Shown here one piece after another: positions 34,149 to 42,624 of a stretch of 64,000 bases of DNA. Within the stretch, counting starts at the first letter, position 1, and every line of letters begins with the position of its first letter. The notes beneath the pieces are model-generated. The model saw only the letters and a program-made list of their open reading frames with translations, did not search any database and had not been told where the DNA came from. The position numbers and the translations under genes were made by a program. The stretch lies in assembly GCF_017377775.1 (NCBI RefSeq), contig NZ_JAFVLN010000006.1, positions 434,001 to 498,000 on the forward strand, in the 5' to 3' direction. This DNA comes from Streptomyces sp. VRA16 Mangrove soil. GTDB lineage: Bacteria; Actinomycetota; Actinomycetes; Streptomycetales; Streptomycetaceae.

Positions 34149-35348
34149 ATGCCCGCGCACCTCGTACGCCCCAGGCCCGTCACCACCCCCGCCGCGGTGG
34201 GTGTGCTGCGCCGCGCGGCGCTTCCGCTCCTCGGCCGGCTGCCCCTGCTCGCCGACCGGCTGACGGCCGAACTGGCGGCCGAGGAGCCCGCCTACCGCGC
34301 CGCGATCGAGACCGACCCGGCCGGAGTGCGCCGGGAGGTGCGGCGCTCGCTGCGGCACAGCGTCGGCTCGCTGCTCGACCCCGCGGGCTCGCGCGCGGCC
34401 GCCCGCGCCTGCTCGGCCCGGATCGGCGCCGACCGCGCGTCCGACGGCATGCCGCTCGACGCCGTCCTGCACGCCTTCCGGCTCGGCGGCGCCCTGGTCT
34501 GGCAGGCCCTGGTCGACGAGGTGACGGCCCGGCACCCCGAGGACGCCCACCTCCTGGTCCATCTCGCCGCCGACGTGTGGAGCTTCGTCGACGAGCACTG
34601 CACCTGCGTGGCCGACGCCTACCGGCGCGCCGAGCACGAGCTGACCCGGCGCCGCGAGGACCGGCGCCGGCTGCGCGTCGCCGCCCTCCTCGACGGCTCC
34701 ACCCGGATCGCCGAACTGCCTGATGTGGCCGCCGAGTTGGAGCTGCCGGAGCGGGGCAGGTACGCGGTGGTGCTGGTCGCGGGCGGCCGGGGCGTGCTGC
34801 CCGGCGGGCTGCGGGCGGTGTGGCACCCGGGCCCCGACGGGCAGTGCGGCATCGTCCTCCTCGCCGGCCGCACGAGCGCCGCGCTCGCCGCCGCCTGCCG
34901 GGAGTCGACGGCCCGCACGCCGGGGCTGCGGATCGGGATCAGCCCCGCGGTCGAGGGGCTCACCGCGATCGGCGCCGCCCGCCGCCTCGCCGGGACCGCC
35001 CTGCGGATCTGCCCCGCGGCCGGCGGCACGGTCCTGCTCGACGAGGATCTGCCCGCCGCGCTCGTCGCCGCGACCCCCGTGCTCGGCCGCCTCCTCGCCG
35101 ACCGGGTGCTCGGCCCGCTGCTCGCCCTGCCGCCCGCTGACCGCGACGTCCTGCTCGACACCCTGACGGTCTGGCTGGACTGCGACGGCTCGGCCCAGCG
35201 CGCCGCCACCCGCCTCTACTGCCACCGCAACACCGTCCTGAACCGGCTGCGGCGCTGCGAACAGCTCACGGGGCTGAGCCTGACCCGCCCGGGCGACCTG
35301 GTGGAACTCGGCCTCGCCCTGAGCGCCCACCGGTTGCGGCGCCCCTGA
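34149..35348 (+). CDS. PucR/CdaR-type helix-turn-helix regulator
   Basis: 399 residues. The C-terminal PucR-type helix-turn-helix is GSAQRAATRLYCHRNTVLNR followed by LRRCEQLTGLSL. The N-terminal 190 residues are helical (DUF-type sensor region with LDAVLHAFRLGGALVWQAL), and the middle looks like the GGDEF-derived GGDEF-like domain of this family (VLVAGGRGVLPGG, LRIGISPAVEGL, AARRLAGTAL). ATG 34149 is chosen because GGAGG precedes it by 5 bases, excluding the longer frame from 34083. An imperfect dyad (34068-34087) lies before it and may be an operator. Confidence 0.85.
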   Translation: MPAHLVRPRPVTTPAAVGVLRRAALPLLGRLPLLADRLTAELAAEEPAYRAAIETDPAGVRREVRRSLRHSVGSLLDPAGSRAAARACSARIGADRASDGMPLDAVLHAFRLGGALVWQALVDEVTARHPEDAHLLVHLAADVWSFVDEHCTCVADAYRRAEHELTRRREDRRRLRVAALLDGSTRIAELPDVAAELELPERGRYAVVLVAGGRGVLPGGLRAVWHPGPDGQCGIVLLAGRTSAALAAACRESTARTPGLRIGISPAVEGLTAIGAARRLAGTALRICPAAGGTVLLDEDLPAALVAATPVLGRLLADRVLGPLLALPPADRDVLLDTLTVWLDCDGSAQRAATRLYCHRNTVLNRLRRCEQLTGLSLTRPGDLVELGLALSAHRLRRP

Positions 35349-35397
35349 CGCCCAGGACGTCCTGCCCTCGGGCGGCGCCGGTCCGGCCCCGGCGGTC

Positions 35398-35443
35398 ATG
35401 AAAGAAAAGTTGCACAAATCTTATTGCGCAACTTTTCTTTCAT
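35398..35443. promoter_or_regulatory. Large AT-rich palindromic operator before the ArsR gene
   Basis: Bases 35398-35416 and 35425-35443 form a 19-base inverted repeat with one mismatch and an 8-base AT-rich spacer (AATCTTAT). The right arm ends 15 bases before the ArsR-family ATG. Strong composition contrast with the surrounding GC-rich DNA. Probably the binding site of the adjacent ArsR-type repressor, overlapping the promoter. Confidence 0.8.
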
Positions 35444-35458
35444 ATCTAAGGTCGAAGC

Positions 35459-36034
35459 ATGACCGAGTCACGCCGCATCGAGGACCTGGCCACCCTCAAG
35501 GCCTTCGCCCACCCCTTGCGCATGAAGCTCTACGGAGCCCTGAAGCTGCGCGGCGCCGCCACCGCCTCGCAGCTCGCGGACGACCTCGACGACGGCACGG
35601 CCGTCTCCCTGATCAGCTACCACCTGCGCAAGCTGGCCGAGCGCGGCCTGATCGTGGAGGCCGAGCGGGAGGGCGGCGACGGCCGGGAGCGCTGGTGGAC
35701 GGCCGCGCAGGAGTCGCTGACCATCAACAGCTCCGACTTCCGGGACACCCCGGAGAGCGCCGCGGCGCACACCGCCCTCTCCCGCGTCATGTACGACGAG
35801 CGGCGCGACCACTACCTGCGCTTTCTCGAGCAGCGCGCCGGCTGGAGCGAGGAGTGGCAGGACGCGCACGACAGCTCCGACTTCCTGGCCCGGCTCACCC
35901 CCGGCGAACTCAAGGAACTCACCGCCGAGTTGCACGCCGTCGTCACCCGCTACGTCGAGCGCGGCAAGGCCGCGGACCCCCAGGGCCGCGAGACCGTCGG
36001 CGTCCACCTGTACGCGTTCCCGATGAGAGGCTGA
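35459..36034 (+). CDS. ArsR-family winged-helix transcriptional regulator
   Basis: 191 residues. The N-terminal winged helix reads LKAFAHPLRMKLYGALKLRG, then TASQLADDLDD and ISYHLRKLAERGLIVEAE, typical of ArsR/SmtB-like proteins. There are no clustered Cys/His metal ligands, and the C-terminal 100-residue helical extension (YDERRDHYLRFLEQRAGW) is more like drug- or ligand-responsive members. AAGG precedes the ATG at 7 bases. It is 5 bases upstream of an MFS transporter gene and directly behind a palindromic operator, so autoregulated control of the transporter is the natural reading. Confidence 0.92.
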   Translation: MTESRRIEDLATLKAFAHPLRMKLYGALKLRGAATASQLADDLDDGTAVSLISYHLRKLAERGLIVEAEREGGDGRERWWTAAQESLTINSSDFRDTPESAAAHTALSRVMYDERRDHYLRFLEQRAGWSEEWQDAHDSSDFLARLTPGELKELTAELHAVVTRYVERGKAADPQGRETVGVHLYAFPMRG

Positions 36035-36039
36035 CCACG

Positions 36040-37368
36040 ATGACACTCGCTCCGCTCACCGCAGGTCGTCGGTACAGCGCCGTGTCGTTCCTGTTCTGGC
36101 TGCCGACCGGCCTCTCCATCCCCGTACAGGTGCTGCTGCTGACCGAGCGCGGGGTGTCGCTCGCGGCGATATCCGCCCTGTTCGCCGTGCACTCACTGAC
36201 CGCAGCCGCCCTGGAGCTGCCCACCGGCGGGCTCTCCGACGTCCTCGGCCGCCGCGCCGTCCTCGCCGCCTCCGGCGTGCTCACCGTCGTCGCCCTCGCC
36301 CTGATCGCGACCGGCACCGCGGTCTGGGTGCTGGTCGTGGCCATGGCGCTCAAGGGCACGGCCCGCGCCCTCAACAGCGGCCCCGCGGAGGCCTGGTACG
36401 TCGACACCGTGCACGCCCACGAGGGCCCGGACGCCGAGCTGCGCACGGGGCTCGCCCGCGGCGCCGCCGCCGGTGCCGCCGCGCTCGCCATCGGCACCCT
36501 GTGCGGCGGCCTCGGCCCCTGGCTGCTCGGCCTCGGCAGCGACCCGGGCGCCCGCTTCGAGAGCGCCGTCGGCGTCCCCGTGCTCGCCCTGCCGCTGCTG
36601 GTCGGCGCCGTCATCAGCGTGTTCTACGTCGGCTACGTCTGCGTCGCCCTGCCCGAGCCGCCGCGCCCGGCCACCACCCTGCGCCAGGTCATCGGCGGTA
36701 TCCCCGCCACCGTCACCGGCGGCATCCGGCACACCGCCCGCGACGGCCTCGTACGCCGCGTCGTGCTGACCGCCGCGGCCACCGGCAGCGCGCTCGGCGT
36801 CGTCGAACTGCTCACCCCGGGCCGCGCCGCCGACCTCAGCGGCACCGCCGACGGCGGCGCCGTGCTCTACGCGGCGCTGTCCTGCGCCGGATTCTGCGGC
36901 ACCGCCTTCGGCAACCGGCTCGCGCCCCTGGCCGCCCGTCTCACGGGCAGCGGCGAGCGGGCCGTCCTCACGGGGGAGTGCACCGCCGTCCTCGGCCTAC
37001 TGCTGCTCTGCGTCACGGCGGCGACGGACCTGGCCGCCCTGGCCGCGCTCGGCTATCTGCTGGTCTACGTGGGGCTCGGCGCGACCGGACCCAACGTCAA
37101 CGAGTTCCTGCACCGCCGCACCGACAGCTCCGCCCGCGCCACGGTCCTGTCCGTCCAGTCCCTCGCCCTGCAACTGGCCGGAGCCGTCTTCGGCATGATC
37201 GCGGGCGCCCTGCCCGCGGGAGCGGTGGCCTGGCTGCCGGGAGTCGCGGGTCTGGTCGCCGGGGCGCTGCTCTGGACGCGCCGCGCCCCGGCCGCGCCCC
37301 CGGCCTCGACTCCCGTACCGCGTACGGAGAATCAGGGGGCTACAGCCCCAGCTCCTTCGTCTCGCTGA
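36040..37368 (+). CDS. MFS transporter
   Basis: 442-residue major facilitator with about 12 hydrophobic helices. The loop 2-3 signature reads LPTGGLSDVLGRRAVLAASG, a common form in drug exporters. It begins 5 bases after the ArsR-family gene and is presumably de-repressed when that regulator binds its ligand. The C-terminal tail is Pro/Ala-rich and the last 29 bases overlap the 3' end of the convergent TIGR03085-like gene. Substrate unknown; efflux is inferred from the regulator pairing. Confidence 0.9.
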   Translation: MTLAPLTAGRRYSAVSFLFWLPTGLSIPVQVLLLTERGVSLAAISALFAVHSLTAAALELPTGGLSDVLGRRAVLAASGVLTVVALALIATGTAVWVLVVAMALKGTARALNSGPAEAWYVDTVHAHEGPDAELRTGLARGAAAGAAALAIGTLCGGLGPWLLGLGSDPGARFESAVGVPVLALPLLVGAVISVFYVGYVCVALPEPPRPATTLRQVIGGIPATVTGGIRHTARDGLVRRVVLTAAATGSALGVVELLTPGRAADLSGTADGGAVLYAALSCAGFCGTAFGNRLAPLAARLTGSGERAVLTGECTAVLGLLLLCVTAATDLAALAALGYLLVYVGLGATGPNVNEFLHRRTDSSARATVLSVQSLALQLAGAVFGMIAGALPAGAVAWLPGVAGLVAGALLWTRRAPAAPPASTPVPRTENQGATAPAPSSR

Positions 37369-37975
37369 GCCGCTCCACCGCCGCCTTGTCGCCCTCCAGC
37401 TCCACGTCCGCCGCGGACTGCCGGCCGAACGCGAACATCAGCAGCTCGGCCGGCTCGCCGGTGACCGTGACCACCGGAGTGCCCTTGTGCGCCACCGCCG
37501 TCTGCCCGTCCGGGCGGCGCAGCACCAGGCCGACGGGCGCCTTGCGGCCCATCATCCGGGCCATCCGCTCCAGGCGTGACCACAGCACGTCGGAGAAGAC
37601 CGGGTCGAGCTCGCGCGGCGACCAGTCGGGCTGCGCGCGCCGCACGTCCTCGGCGTGGACGAAGAACTCCACCGCGTTCGACGCCTCGTCGACCTGTTTG
37701 AGGGAGAACGGCGAGAAGCGCGGCGGGCCGGTGCGGATCAGCTGGATGAGCTCCTCGTACGGCTTCTCCGCGAACTCCGCCTGCACCCGGTCGAGCCGTG
37801 ACTGGAGCTGCTTGATGAGAATCCCGCCCGCCGCGTCGGGGCGCCGCTCGCGCACCACCACGTGGGCCGCGAGATCGCGGGCGGTCCAGCCCTCGCACAG
37901 AGTGGGGGCCTCGGGGCCCGCCGCCTCCAGAAGGTCCGCCAGAAGGAGTCGTTCACGCTTGGCATGGGTCGACAT
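37340..37975 (-). CDS. TIGR03085 family (DinB/MDMPI-like) metal-binding protein
   Basis: 211 residues. The N-terminal four-helix bundle resembles mycothiol-dependent maleylpyruvate isomerase/DinB proteins: LLEAAGPEAPTLCEGWTARD, LAAHVVVRERRPDAAGG and VEFFVHAEDVRRAQPDW supply the metal-binding histidines. A C-terminal SCP2-like part (LVLRRPDGQTAVAHKGTPVV, GEPAELLMFAFGRQ) follows. A mycothiol-dependent reaction is plausible but not shown. It is convergent with, and overlaps by 29 bases, the MFS gene, and is divergent from hisI. Confidence 0.87.
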   Translation of the reverse strand: MSTHAKRERLLLADLLEAAGPEAPTLCEGWTARDLAAHVVVRERRPDAAGGILIKQLQSRLDRVQAEFAEKPYEELIQLIRTGPPRFSPFSLKQVDEASNAVEFFVHAEDVRRAQPDWSPRELDPVFSDVLWSRLERMARMMGRKAPVGLVLRRPDGQTAVAHKGTPVVTVTGEPAELLMFAFGRQSAADVELEGDKAAVERLSETKELGL

Positions 37976-38058
37976 GGCGCCAGCCTACGACCGGCCGTCC
38001 TCGTCCGGACAGTGGACGCGTACCGATGCGACGGGTGTGGCGCGGCACAATGGCACGT

Positions 38059-38424
38059 ATGACCAGCGAGCCCCCCGCCAGCAACCTCGACCCGGCCGTC
38101 GCCGCCCGCCTCAAGCGCAGCGCCGACGGACTCGTCCCCGCCATCGCCCAGCAGTACGACACCGGCGAGGTGCTGATGCTCGGCTGGATGGACGACGAGG
38201 CACTGCACCGCACCCTCACCACCGGACGCTGCACGTACTGGTCGCGCAGCCGCCAGGAGTACTGGGTCAAGGGCGACACCTCCGGCCACTTCCAGTACGT
38301 GAAGTCCGTCGCGCTGGACTGCGACGCCGACACCGTGCTCGTCCAGGTCGACCAGGTCGGCGCCGCCTGCCACACCGGCACCCGCACCTGCTTCGACACT
38401 GACGTCCTCCCCGTGACGAAGTAA
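38059..38424 (+). CDS. hisI: Phosphoribosyl-AMP cyclohydrolase
   Basis: 121-residue enzyme opening the adenine ring of PR-AMP in histidine synthesis. Landmarks are QYDTGEVLMLGWMDDEAL, YWSRSRQEYWVKGDTSGH, the Mg-binding LDCDADTVLVQVDQ and zinc cysteines in AACHTGTRTCF. It lacks the HisE domain. ATG 38059 gives the family-like N-terminus (MTSEPPASNLDP); ATG 38050 is in frame. It lies 11 bases before trpE, so histidine and tryptophan genes share this transcript. Confidence 0.96.
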   Translation: MTSEPPASNLDPAVAARLKRSADGLVPAIAQQYDTGEVLMLGWMDDEALHRTLTTGRCTYWSRSRQEYWVKGDTSGHFQYVKSVALDCDADTVLVQVDQVGAACHTGTRTCFDTDVLPVTK

Positions 38425-38435
38425 GGTCTGCCGCC

Positions 38436-39923
38436 ATGGATCTCGAGACCTTCCGCAAGCTGGCGACCGACCGCCGAGTGATCCCCGTCAGCCGCAAGCT
38501 GCTCGCGGACGGTGACACCCCCGTGGGCCTGTACCGCAAGCTCGCCGCCGAGCGGCCCGGCACGTTCCTCCTGGAGTCCGCGGAGAACGGCCGCTCCTGG
38601 TCCCGGTATTCGTTCGTGGGCGTGCGGTCCACCGGCACCCTCACCGAGCGCGACGGGCAGGCCCACTGGCTGGGCACCGCCCCGGTCGGCGTCCCCGTCG
38701 ACGGCGACCCGCTCGCCGCCCTGCGCGCCACCGTCGAGACGCTGCACACCCCGCGCTACGAGGGCCTGCCGCCGTTCACCGGCGGCATGGTCGGCTACCT
38801 CGGCTACGACATCGTGCGCCGCCTGGAGAAGATCGGCCCCGGCGAGCGCGACGATCTGAAGCTGCCCGAGCTGACGATGCTGCTCACCAGCGACCTCGCC
38901 GTCCTCGACCACTGGGACGGCTCGGTCCTGCTGATCGCCAACGCGATCAACCACAACGACCTCGACACGGGCGTCGACGAGGCGTACGCGGACGCCGTCG
39001 CCCGGCTCGACGCGATGGAGGCCGACCTCGCCGAGCCGGTCGACTCGGCCCCCGCCGCACTCCCGCCGTCCGAGCTCCCGGAGTTCACCGCGCTGTGGGG
39101 CGGCGAGCAGTACCAGGACGCCGTCGAGGACATCAAGGAGCGGATCAGGGCCGGCGAAGCCTTCCAGGTCGTCCCCTCGCAGCGCTTCGAAACCCCGTGC
39201 ACGGCAAGCGCGTTGGACGTCTACCGCGTGCTGCGGGCGACCAACCCGTCCCCGTACATGTACCTGTTCCGCTTCGACGGATTCGACGTCGTCGGCTCGT
39301 CCCCCGAGGCGCTCGTCAAGGTCGAGGACGGGCGGGCCATGGTCCACCCCATCGCCGGGACCCGGCCGCGCGGCGCAACTCCCCAAGCGGACCAGGCACT
39401 TGCCGACGAACTGCTCGCCGATCCCAAGGAGCGCGCCGAGCACCTGATGCTCGTCGACCTCGGCCGCAACGACCTGGGCCGGGTCTGCGAACCGGGCTCC
39501 GTCGAGGTCGTCGACTTCATGTCGATCGAGCGGTACTCGCACGTCATGCACATCGTCTCCACCGTGACCGGCACGGTCGCCGCGGACCGCACCGCCTTCG
39601 ACGTGCTCACCGCCTGCTTCCCGGCCGGCACCCTCTCCGGCGCCCCCAAGCCGCGCGCGATGCAGATCATCGACGAGCTGGAGCCGTCGCGGCGCGGCCT
39701 GTACGGCGGCTGCGTCGGCTACCTCGACTTCGCGGGCGACTCCGACACCGCCATCGCGATCCGCACCGCGCTGCTGCGCGACGGCACGGCGTACGTGCAG
39801 GCGGGCGCCGGCGTCGTCGCCGACTCCGACCCCGTCGCGGAGGACACCGAGTGCCGGAACAAGGCGGCGGCGGTGCTGCGCGCGGTGCACACCGCGAACC
39901 GGCTCGGCGCGCACTCCGTGTGA
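38436..39923 (+). CDS. trpE: Anthranilate synthase component I
   Basis: 495 residues; makes anthranilate from chorismate with ammonia from a TrpG subunit not encoded here. The N-terminal LLES-(10 residues)-S motif (LLESAENGRSWSRYS) is the tryptophan feedback site, so the enzyme should be inhibited by Trp. The catalytic domain carries IRAGEAFQVVPSQRFE, HPIAGTRPRG, DLGRNDLGRVCEPGSV, FPAGTLSGAPKPRAM and GGCVGYLDFAGDSDTAIAIR. AAGG overlaps the hisI stop and lies 9 bases before the ATG. Confidence 0.97.
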   Translation: MDLETFRKLATDRRVIPVSRKLLADGDTPVGLYRKLAAERPGTFLLESAENGRSWSRYSFVGVRSTGTLTERDGQAHWLGTAPVGVPVDGDPLAALRATVETLHTPRYEGLPPFTGGMVGYLGYDIVRRLEKIGPGERDDLKLPELTMLLTSDLAVLDHWDGSVLLIANAINHNDLDTGVDEAYADAVARLDAMEADLAEPVDSAPAALPPSELPEFTALWGGEQYQDAVEDIKERIRAGEAFQVVPSQRFETPCTASALDVYRVLRATNPSPYMYLFRFDGFDVVGSSPEALVKVEDGRAMVHPIAGTRPRGATPQADQALADELLADPKERAEHLMLVDLGRNDLGRVCEPGSVEVVDFMSIERYSHVMHIVSTVTGTVAADRTAFDVLTACFPAGTLSGAPKPRAMQIIDELEPSRRGLYGGCVGYLDFAGDSDTAIAIRTALLRDGTAYVQAGAGVVADSDPVAEDTECRNKAAAVLRAVHTANRLGAHSV

Positions 39924-39977
39924 CGTGACGCACGCCTCGTGCCCCCGGGGCCCGTGTACCTGTACAGAGGGGTGATA

Positions 39978-40625
39978 GTGGAGTACGTGACTGCCGTACC
40001 GCACCCCCGTACCGAAGCCGCCGAGTCCGGCCGCCCCGCCAAGAGCGGGCGGCGCAGCCTCGGCATCGCGCTGCTCCTGGGGGCCGCGGGCGCCGCTGTC
40101 GCCCTGCTGGCCTCCCGGCAGGAGTGGTGCTCCGGCGTCGCCTCCGTCGCGGGCGGCGACCTGCCGCTCACCGCCAGGGGCAGCGACGTCACGGGCGTCC
40201 CCGCCGCCCTGGCCGTCGTCGGGCTCGCCGCGCTCGTCGCCGTGTTCGCCGTCCGCAAGGCGGGCCGCCTCCTGGTCTCGGCGCTGCTCGCGCTCTCCGG
40301 CGCGGGCGCCGTGGCCGCCGCCGTGCTCGGCGCGGACGACAGCTCCGCCCTGGACGAGAAGGCCGCGCAGGCGTCCGGCGACGCCGCGGCCACCATCGAC
40401 ACCCTCAGCCACACCGCCTGGCCCTACGTCGCGGCGGGCGGCGGCGCCCTGATCCTGATCGCCGGGATCCTCGCCGTGATCTACGGCGCGGCCTGGCCCT
40501 CGATGGGCGGACGCTACGAACGCTCGGGCGCGCCCCGGCCCCGCAAGCAGAAGGCCGTCGACCCGGACCGTCCCGAGGACCTGTGGAAGGCGCTCGACCG
40601 CGGCGAGGACCCGACCGGCGCCTGA
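39978..40625 (+). CDS. Trp operon-associated membrane protein (TIGR02234/Trp_oprn_chp-like)
   Basis: 215 residues with four hydrophobic helices (LGIALLLGAAGAAVALLAS, VPAALAVVGLAALVAVFAV, LLVSALLALSGAGAVAAAVL, AAGGGALILIAGILAVIYGA) and a conserved RQEW after helix one. The C-terminus ends in the charged tail PRKQKAVDPDRPEDLWKALD. The family is found next to trp genes throughout actinobacteria and has no proven function; transport or sensing of Trp precursors is a guess. The GTG at 39978 is preceded by AGAGG at 7 bases. It follows trpE by 54 bases. Confidence 0.88.
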   Translation: MEYVTAVPHPRTEAAESGRPAKSGRRSLGIALLLGAAGAAVALLASRQEWCSGVASVAGGDLPLTARGSDVTGVPAALAVVGLAALVAVFAVRKAGRLLVSALLALSGAGAVAAAVLGADDSSALDEKAAQASGDAAATIDTLSHTAWPYVAAGGGALILIAGILAVIYGAAWPSMGGRYERSGAPRPRKQKAVDPDRPEDLWKALDRGEDPTGA

Positions 40626-40728
40626 CCCCGGTGCCGGGCACTCACCCCGGTGCGGGACAATGAACCGTAACTATTTTCATGCCAACGCGCTGTTTCGGCA
40701 GCGAGCGAAACGCAACGAGGAGCAAGCC

Positions 40729-40962
40729 ATGGCGGACATGAGCCACGGACACACCCCGGCCGCCTGGACCGGTGTCATCATCGCCTTCATCGGTTTCTGT
40801 GTCGCGGGCGCCTTCATGGTGATGGGCAGCGTCGTCGGCTTCTGGGCCGGCATGGCCCTGCTCGCCCTGGCCGCGGTCGTCGGCGGCGCGATGCACCTGG
40901 CCGGTCTCGGCAAGCCCCGCCGCGCGGAGCTGAAGCTGAACACCTCCGTCTCGGAGGCCTGA
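40729..40962 (+). CDS. HGxxPAAW family small membrane protein
   Basis: 77 residues: the name-giving motif SHGHTPAAW at residues 5-13, then two helices (TGVIIAFIGFCVAGAFMVMG and GFWAGMALLALAAVVGGAMH), ending in a short basic tail. GAGGAG stands 6 bases before the ATG. The family sits between trpE and trpC in Streptomyces and is uncharacterised. A strong terminator hairpin follows 22 bases after the stop, closing this transcription unit. Confidence 0.88.
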   Translation: MADMSHGHTPAAWTGVIIAFIGFCVAGAFMVMGSVVGFWAGMALLALAAVVGGAMHLAGLGKPRRAELKLNTSVSEA

Positions 40963-40984
40963 TCCTCGTACGCGAAGCCGTACG

Positions 40985-41026
40985 GCGAGGGGCGGTTCGG
41001 CGACACGGTCGCCGGCCGCCCCTCGC
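40985..41026 (+). terminator. Terminator hairpin after HGxxPAAW gene
   Basis: GCGAGGGGCGG (40985-40995) pairs with 41016-41026, and CGGCGAC (40998-41004) pairs with 41008-41014 around a 3-base loop, giving an almost continuous 18-bp stem just downstream of the HGxxPAAW stop codon. Confidence 0.8.
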
Positions 41027-41109
41027 GCCGTTCGCACGGGAACGTCCGGTATGGATGCGCCGGAGGTTTCCAGGAGGCGGAGTACAGACCTCCGGGGCAG
41101 AATTCACGC

Positions 41110-41538
41110 GTGACCGTCCAGACGACCGAAACCGTTCCCGCGACCCTGCTGCGTCGCGTCGCCGTCCCGCTGGGCCTGCTCGGCGGGGTCGCCGCGGCCT
41201 TCGCGTACGTCGGCACGGTCGACCCGAACCAGCCGGGCCACTACCCGGCCTGTCCGCTGCTCCAGGTCGCCGGGATCTACTGTCCGGGCTGCGGCGGACT
41301 GCGCGGTGCGCACGCGCTCGTGCACGGGGATCTCGCGACGGCGCTCGGCGCCAACGCCCTCGCGGTCGTCGGCTACGCCCTCTTCGCGGTCGGCTGGACC
41401 GTGTGGACGGTGCGCTCGGCCCGCGGCAGGCCACCCGGCCTCCGGCTCGGTCGGACACACCTGTGGGCGCTCGGTGCGGTGGTGCTCGTCTTCACCGTTG
41501 TCCGGAACCTGCCTTTCGGTGGCTTCCTCCAGCCTTGA
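41110..41538 (+). CDS. DUF2752 membrane protein
   Basis: 142 residues with three hydrophobic helices. The family signature CPGCGGLRGAHALVHGD follows helix one, preceded by PACPLLQVAGIY; the Cys-Pro-Gly-Cys pair could bind metal or form a redox pair at the membrane face. Starts at GTG 41110. It is separated from the previous gene by a terminator and lies 124 bases upstream of trpC, so it may share or precede the trpC promoter. Function unknown. Confidence 0.88.
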   Translation: MTVQTTETVPATLLRRVAVPLGLLGGVAAAFAYVGTVDPNQPGHYPACPLLQVAGIYCPGCGGLRGAHALVHGDLATALGANALAVVGYALFAVGWTVWTVRSARGRPPGLRLGRTHLWALGAVVLVFTVVRNLPFGGFLQP

Positions 41539-41662
41539 TCATTCGCAACTGTCCAGGTACTGGGACCCGCGTCAACCGGATGCGGAGCCTCAGCCATCCT
41601 CCGGATACCATCACTGTGACCGGCAGATTGCCCAGTGAACTGTCAGAAGGGAGTCCGCTCGC

Positions 41663-42469
41663 GTGAGTGTGCTCGACGAGATCATCGACGGTGTCCGTGC
41701 CGACCTCGCGGAACGGCAGGCGCGCGTCAGCCTCGACGAGCTCAAGGAGCGCGTGGCGAAGGCTCCCCCCGCCAAGGACGGGGTCGCGGCCCTGCGCGGC
41801 GACGGCGTCAAGGTCATCTGCGAGGTCAAGCGGTCCAGCCCCTCCAAGGGCGCGCTGGCCGCGATCGCCGACCCGGCGGGTCTCGCCGCCGACTACGAGG
41901 CCGGTGGCGCCGCCGTCATCTCGGTCCTCACCGAGCAGCGCCGCTTCGGCGGCTCGCTCGCCGACCTGGAGGCGGTCCGCGCCAAGGTCGACATCCCGGT
42001 CCTGCGCAAGGACTTCATCGTCACCTCGTACCAGCTGTGGGAGGCCCGCGCGTACGGCGCCGACCTCGCCCTGCTGATCGTGGCCGCCCTGGAGCAGCCC
42101 GCCCTGGAGTCCCTCATCGAGCGCGCCGAGTCCATCGGCCTCACGCCGCTCGTCGAGGCGCACGACGAGGAGGAGGTCGAGCGCGCGGTGGACGCCGGGG
42201 CCAAGATCATCGGCATCAACACCCGTAATCTGAAGGATCTTTCGGTCGACCGCGGCACCTTCGAGCGCGTCGCCCCGGAGATCCCGGACCACATCGTCAA
42301 GGTCGCCGAGTCCGGTGTCCGCGGCCCGCACGACCTGATCGCGTACGCCAACGCGGGCGCCGACGCGGTCCTCGTCGGCGAGTCCCTGGTCACCGGCCGC
42401 GACCCGAAGGCCGCTGTCGCCGACCTGGTCGCCGCGGGCGCCCACCCGGCCCTGCGGCACGGCCGGTGA
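41663..42469 (+). CDS. trpC: Indole-3-glycerol phosphate synthase
   Basis: 268-residue (beta/alpha)8 barrel, monofunctional (no fused TrpF). Substrate-binding motifs are VICEVKRSSPSKGAL, VPVLRKDF-type PVLRKDFIVT, GINTRNLKDLSVD and VAESGVRGPHD. AAGGGAG stands 9 bases before the GTG. First gene of the trpC-trpM-trpB-trpA unit. No Trp-codon-rich leader peptide or alternative-hairpin attenuator was recognised in the 124 bases upstream. Confidence 0.97.
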   Translation: MSVLDEIIDGVRADLAERQARVSLDELKERVAKAPPAKDGVAALRGDGVKVICEVKRSSPSKGALAAIADPAGLAADYEAGGAAVISVLTEQRRFGGSLADLEAVRAKVDIPVLRKDFIVTSYQLWEARAYGADLALLIVAALEQPALESLIERAESIGLTPLVEAHDEEEVERAVDAGAKIIGINTRNLKDLSVDRGTFERVAPEIPDHIVKVAESGVRGPHDLIAYANAGADAVLVGESLVTGRDPKAAVADLVAAGAHPALRHGR

Positions 42470-42477
42470 GCTGACCG

Positions 42478-42624
42478 ATGCCCATCGCCACCCGCCTCGC
42501 CCCCGGTTGCCGCCCTCGCGGCTGCCGGGCCCCGGCGCGGCGTGTGCGCGGGCGCCGGGTCCGCTACCACATCGGCAGCGAGCCGGGTCAGATCAACGGC
42601 ATGCGATGGCAAGCGCCCCGCTAG
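42478..42624 (+). CDS. trpM: TrpM, small modulator of tryptophan biosynthesis (48 aa)
   Basis: Encodes an Arg-rich protein starting MPIATRLAPGCRPRGCRAPA and containing YHIGSEPGQINGMRW before the end QAPR. Position between trpC (8 bases) and trpB, the size and the GEPGQ(V/I)NGMRW-like segment identify it as TrpM (formerly TrpX), described in S. coelicolor as a small protein affecting Trp levels and differentiation. GGTGAG from the trpC stop is its only ribosome binding site. Its last three codons and TAG stop lie in the GCGCCCC hairpin of a dispersed repeat, so it may be shorter than the S. coelicolor protein (about 63 residues as I recall). Confidence 0.8.
   Translation: MPIATRLAPGCRPRGCRAPARRVRGRRVRYHIGSEPGQINGMRWQAPR

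Noticed and set aside
41539..41662. Trp attenuator or leader peptide before trpC
   Set aside because: No short reading frame with clustered TGG codons and no mutually exclusive hairpins were found.
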